Shown here piece after piece: positions 14,322 through 14,322 of a stretch of 14,322 bases of DNA. A program made the translations under genes and the position numbers. The DNA comes from CAYZUE01 sp964481825 (GTDB lineage Archaea > Hydrothermarchaeota > Hydrothermarchaeia > Hydrothermarchaeales > JALUUU01): contig CAYZUE010000032.1 of assembly GCA_964481825.1 (NCBI GenBank), positions 1 through 14,322 of the forward strand. Direction: 5' to 3'. Positions within the stretch are counted from its first letter, which is position 1; each line of letters starts with the position of its first letter. The notes beneath the pieces are model-generated. The model was not told the DNA's origin. It did no database searches and was given only the letters and a program-made list of their open reading frames with translations.

Positions 14322-14322
14322 A

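Noticed and set aside
1..14322. CRISPR array, tRNA or rRNA gene, insertion sequence or prophage remains
   Set aside because: No regularly spaced repeats, cloverleaf-like segments, transposase-like reading frames or terminal repeats were found on either strand.

Overview
The window looks like an AT-rich (about one third G+C by eye) archaeal chromosome. The archaeal signs are a PIN-plus-zinc-ribbon Nob1 nuclease, a GfcR-type HTH/phosphoribosyltransferase regulator, a type I polyprenyl diphosphate synthase of the GGPP kind, TATA boxes about 28 nt ahead of several start codons (leaderless pattern), and AGA/AGG-rich arginine codons. Methyltransferase partners typical of methanogens are present (MtaA/MtbA, RamA, DUF1638). 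The same families also occur in non-methanogenic archaea with corrinoid methyl metabolism, so the lineage cannot be fixed from this window. No mcr gene, substrate methyltransferase or corrinoid protein lies inside it.

Region 1 (1-7274) is a corrinoid methyl-transfer module in two convergent parts. On the + strand, a DUF1638 gene cut by the window edge overlaps a uroporphyrinogen-decarboxylase-fold methyltransferase paralogue that has lost two of the three expected zinc ligands. On the - strand is a tightly packed six-gene operon: a canonical Zn methylcobamide:CoM methyltransferase (MtaA/MtbA type), a HyuA-like ASKHA ATPase, a RamA corrinoid reductive activase with two 4Fe-4S motifs, two small Cys-rich DGC-like putative zinc-binding proteins, and a 40-residue zinc-ribbon microprotein. 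Gaps are 27 and 2 nt and then overlaps of 7, 4 and 11 nt, so co-translation is likely. The methyl donor and its cognate MtxB/MtxC pair are unknown and may lie just left of base 1.

Region 2 (7275-10054) begins with a divergent promoter region carrying inverted repeats and continues with a three-gene ABC-2 exporter: one ATPase and two six-helix permeases, with overlapping genes.

Region 3 (10055-10528) holds a DsrE-family gene whose reading frame is broken. It can be read as a one-base deletion, or as a gene split into two translationally coupled pieces (TAATG overlap, GAGGAG ribosome-binding site).

Region 4 (10525-14288, all - strand) is a housekeeping cluster: inositol monophosphatase/FBPase-like, NAD kinase, Nob1, GfcR, GGPP synthase. 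The phosphatase and NAD kinase genes overlap by 4 nt in the same order as the natural phosphatase-NAD kinase fusion known from Methanocaldococcus. Nob1 follows with another 4-nt overlap. GfcR and GGPP synthase follow a small palindrome and a probable second promoter. No tRNA, rRNA, CRISPR array, transposon or attachment site was seen, and no gene-free stretch exceeds 300 bases.
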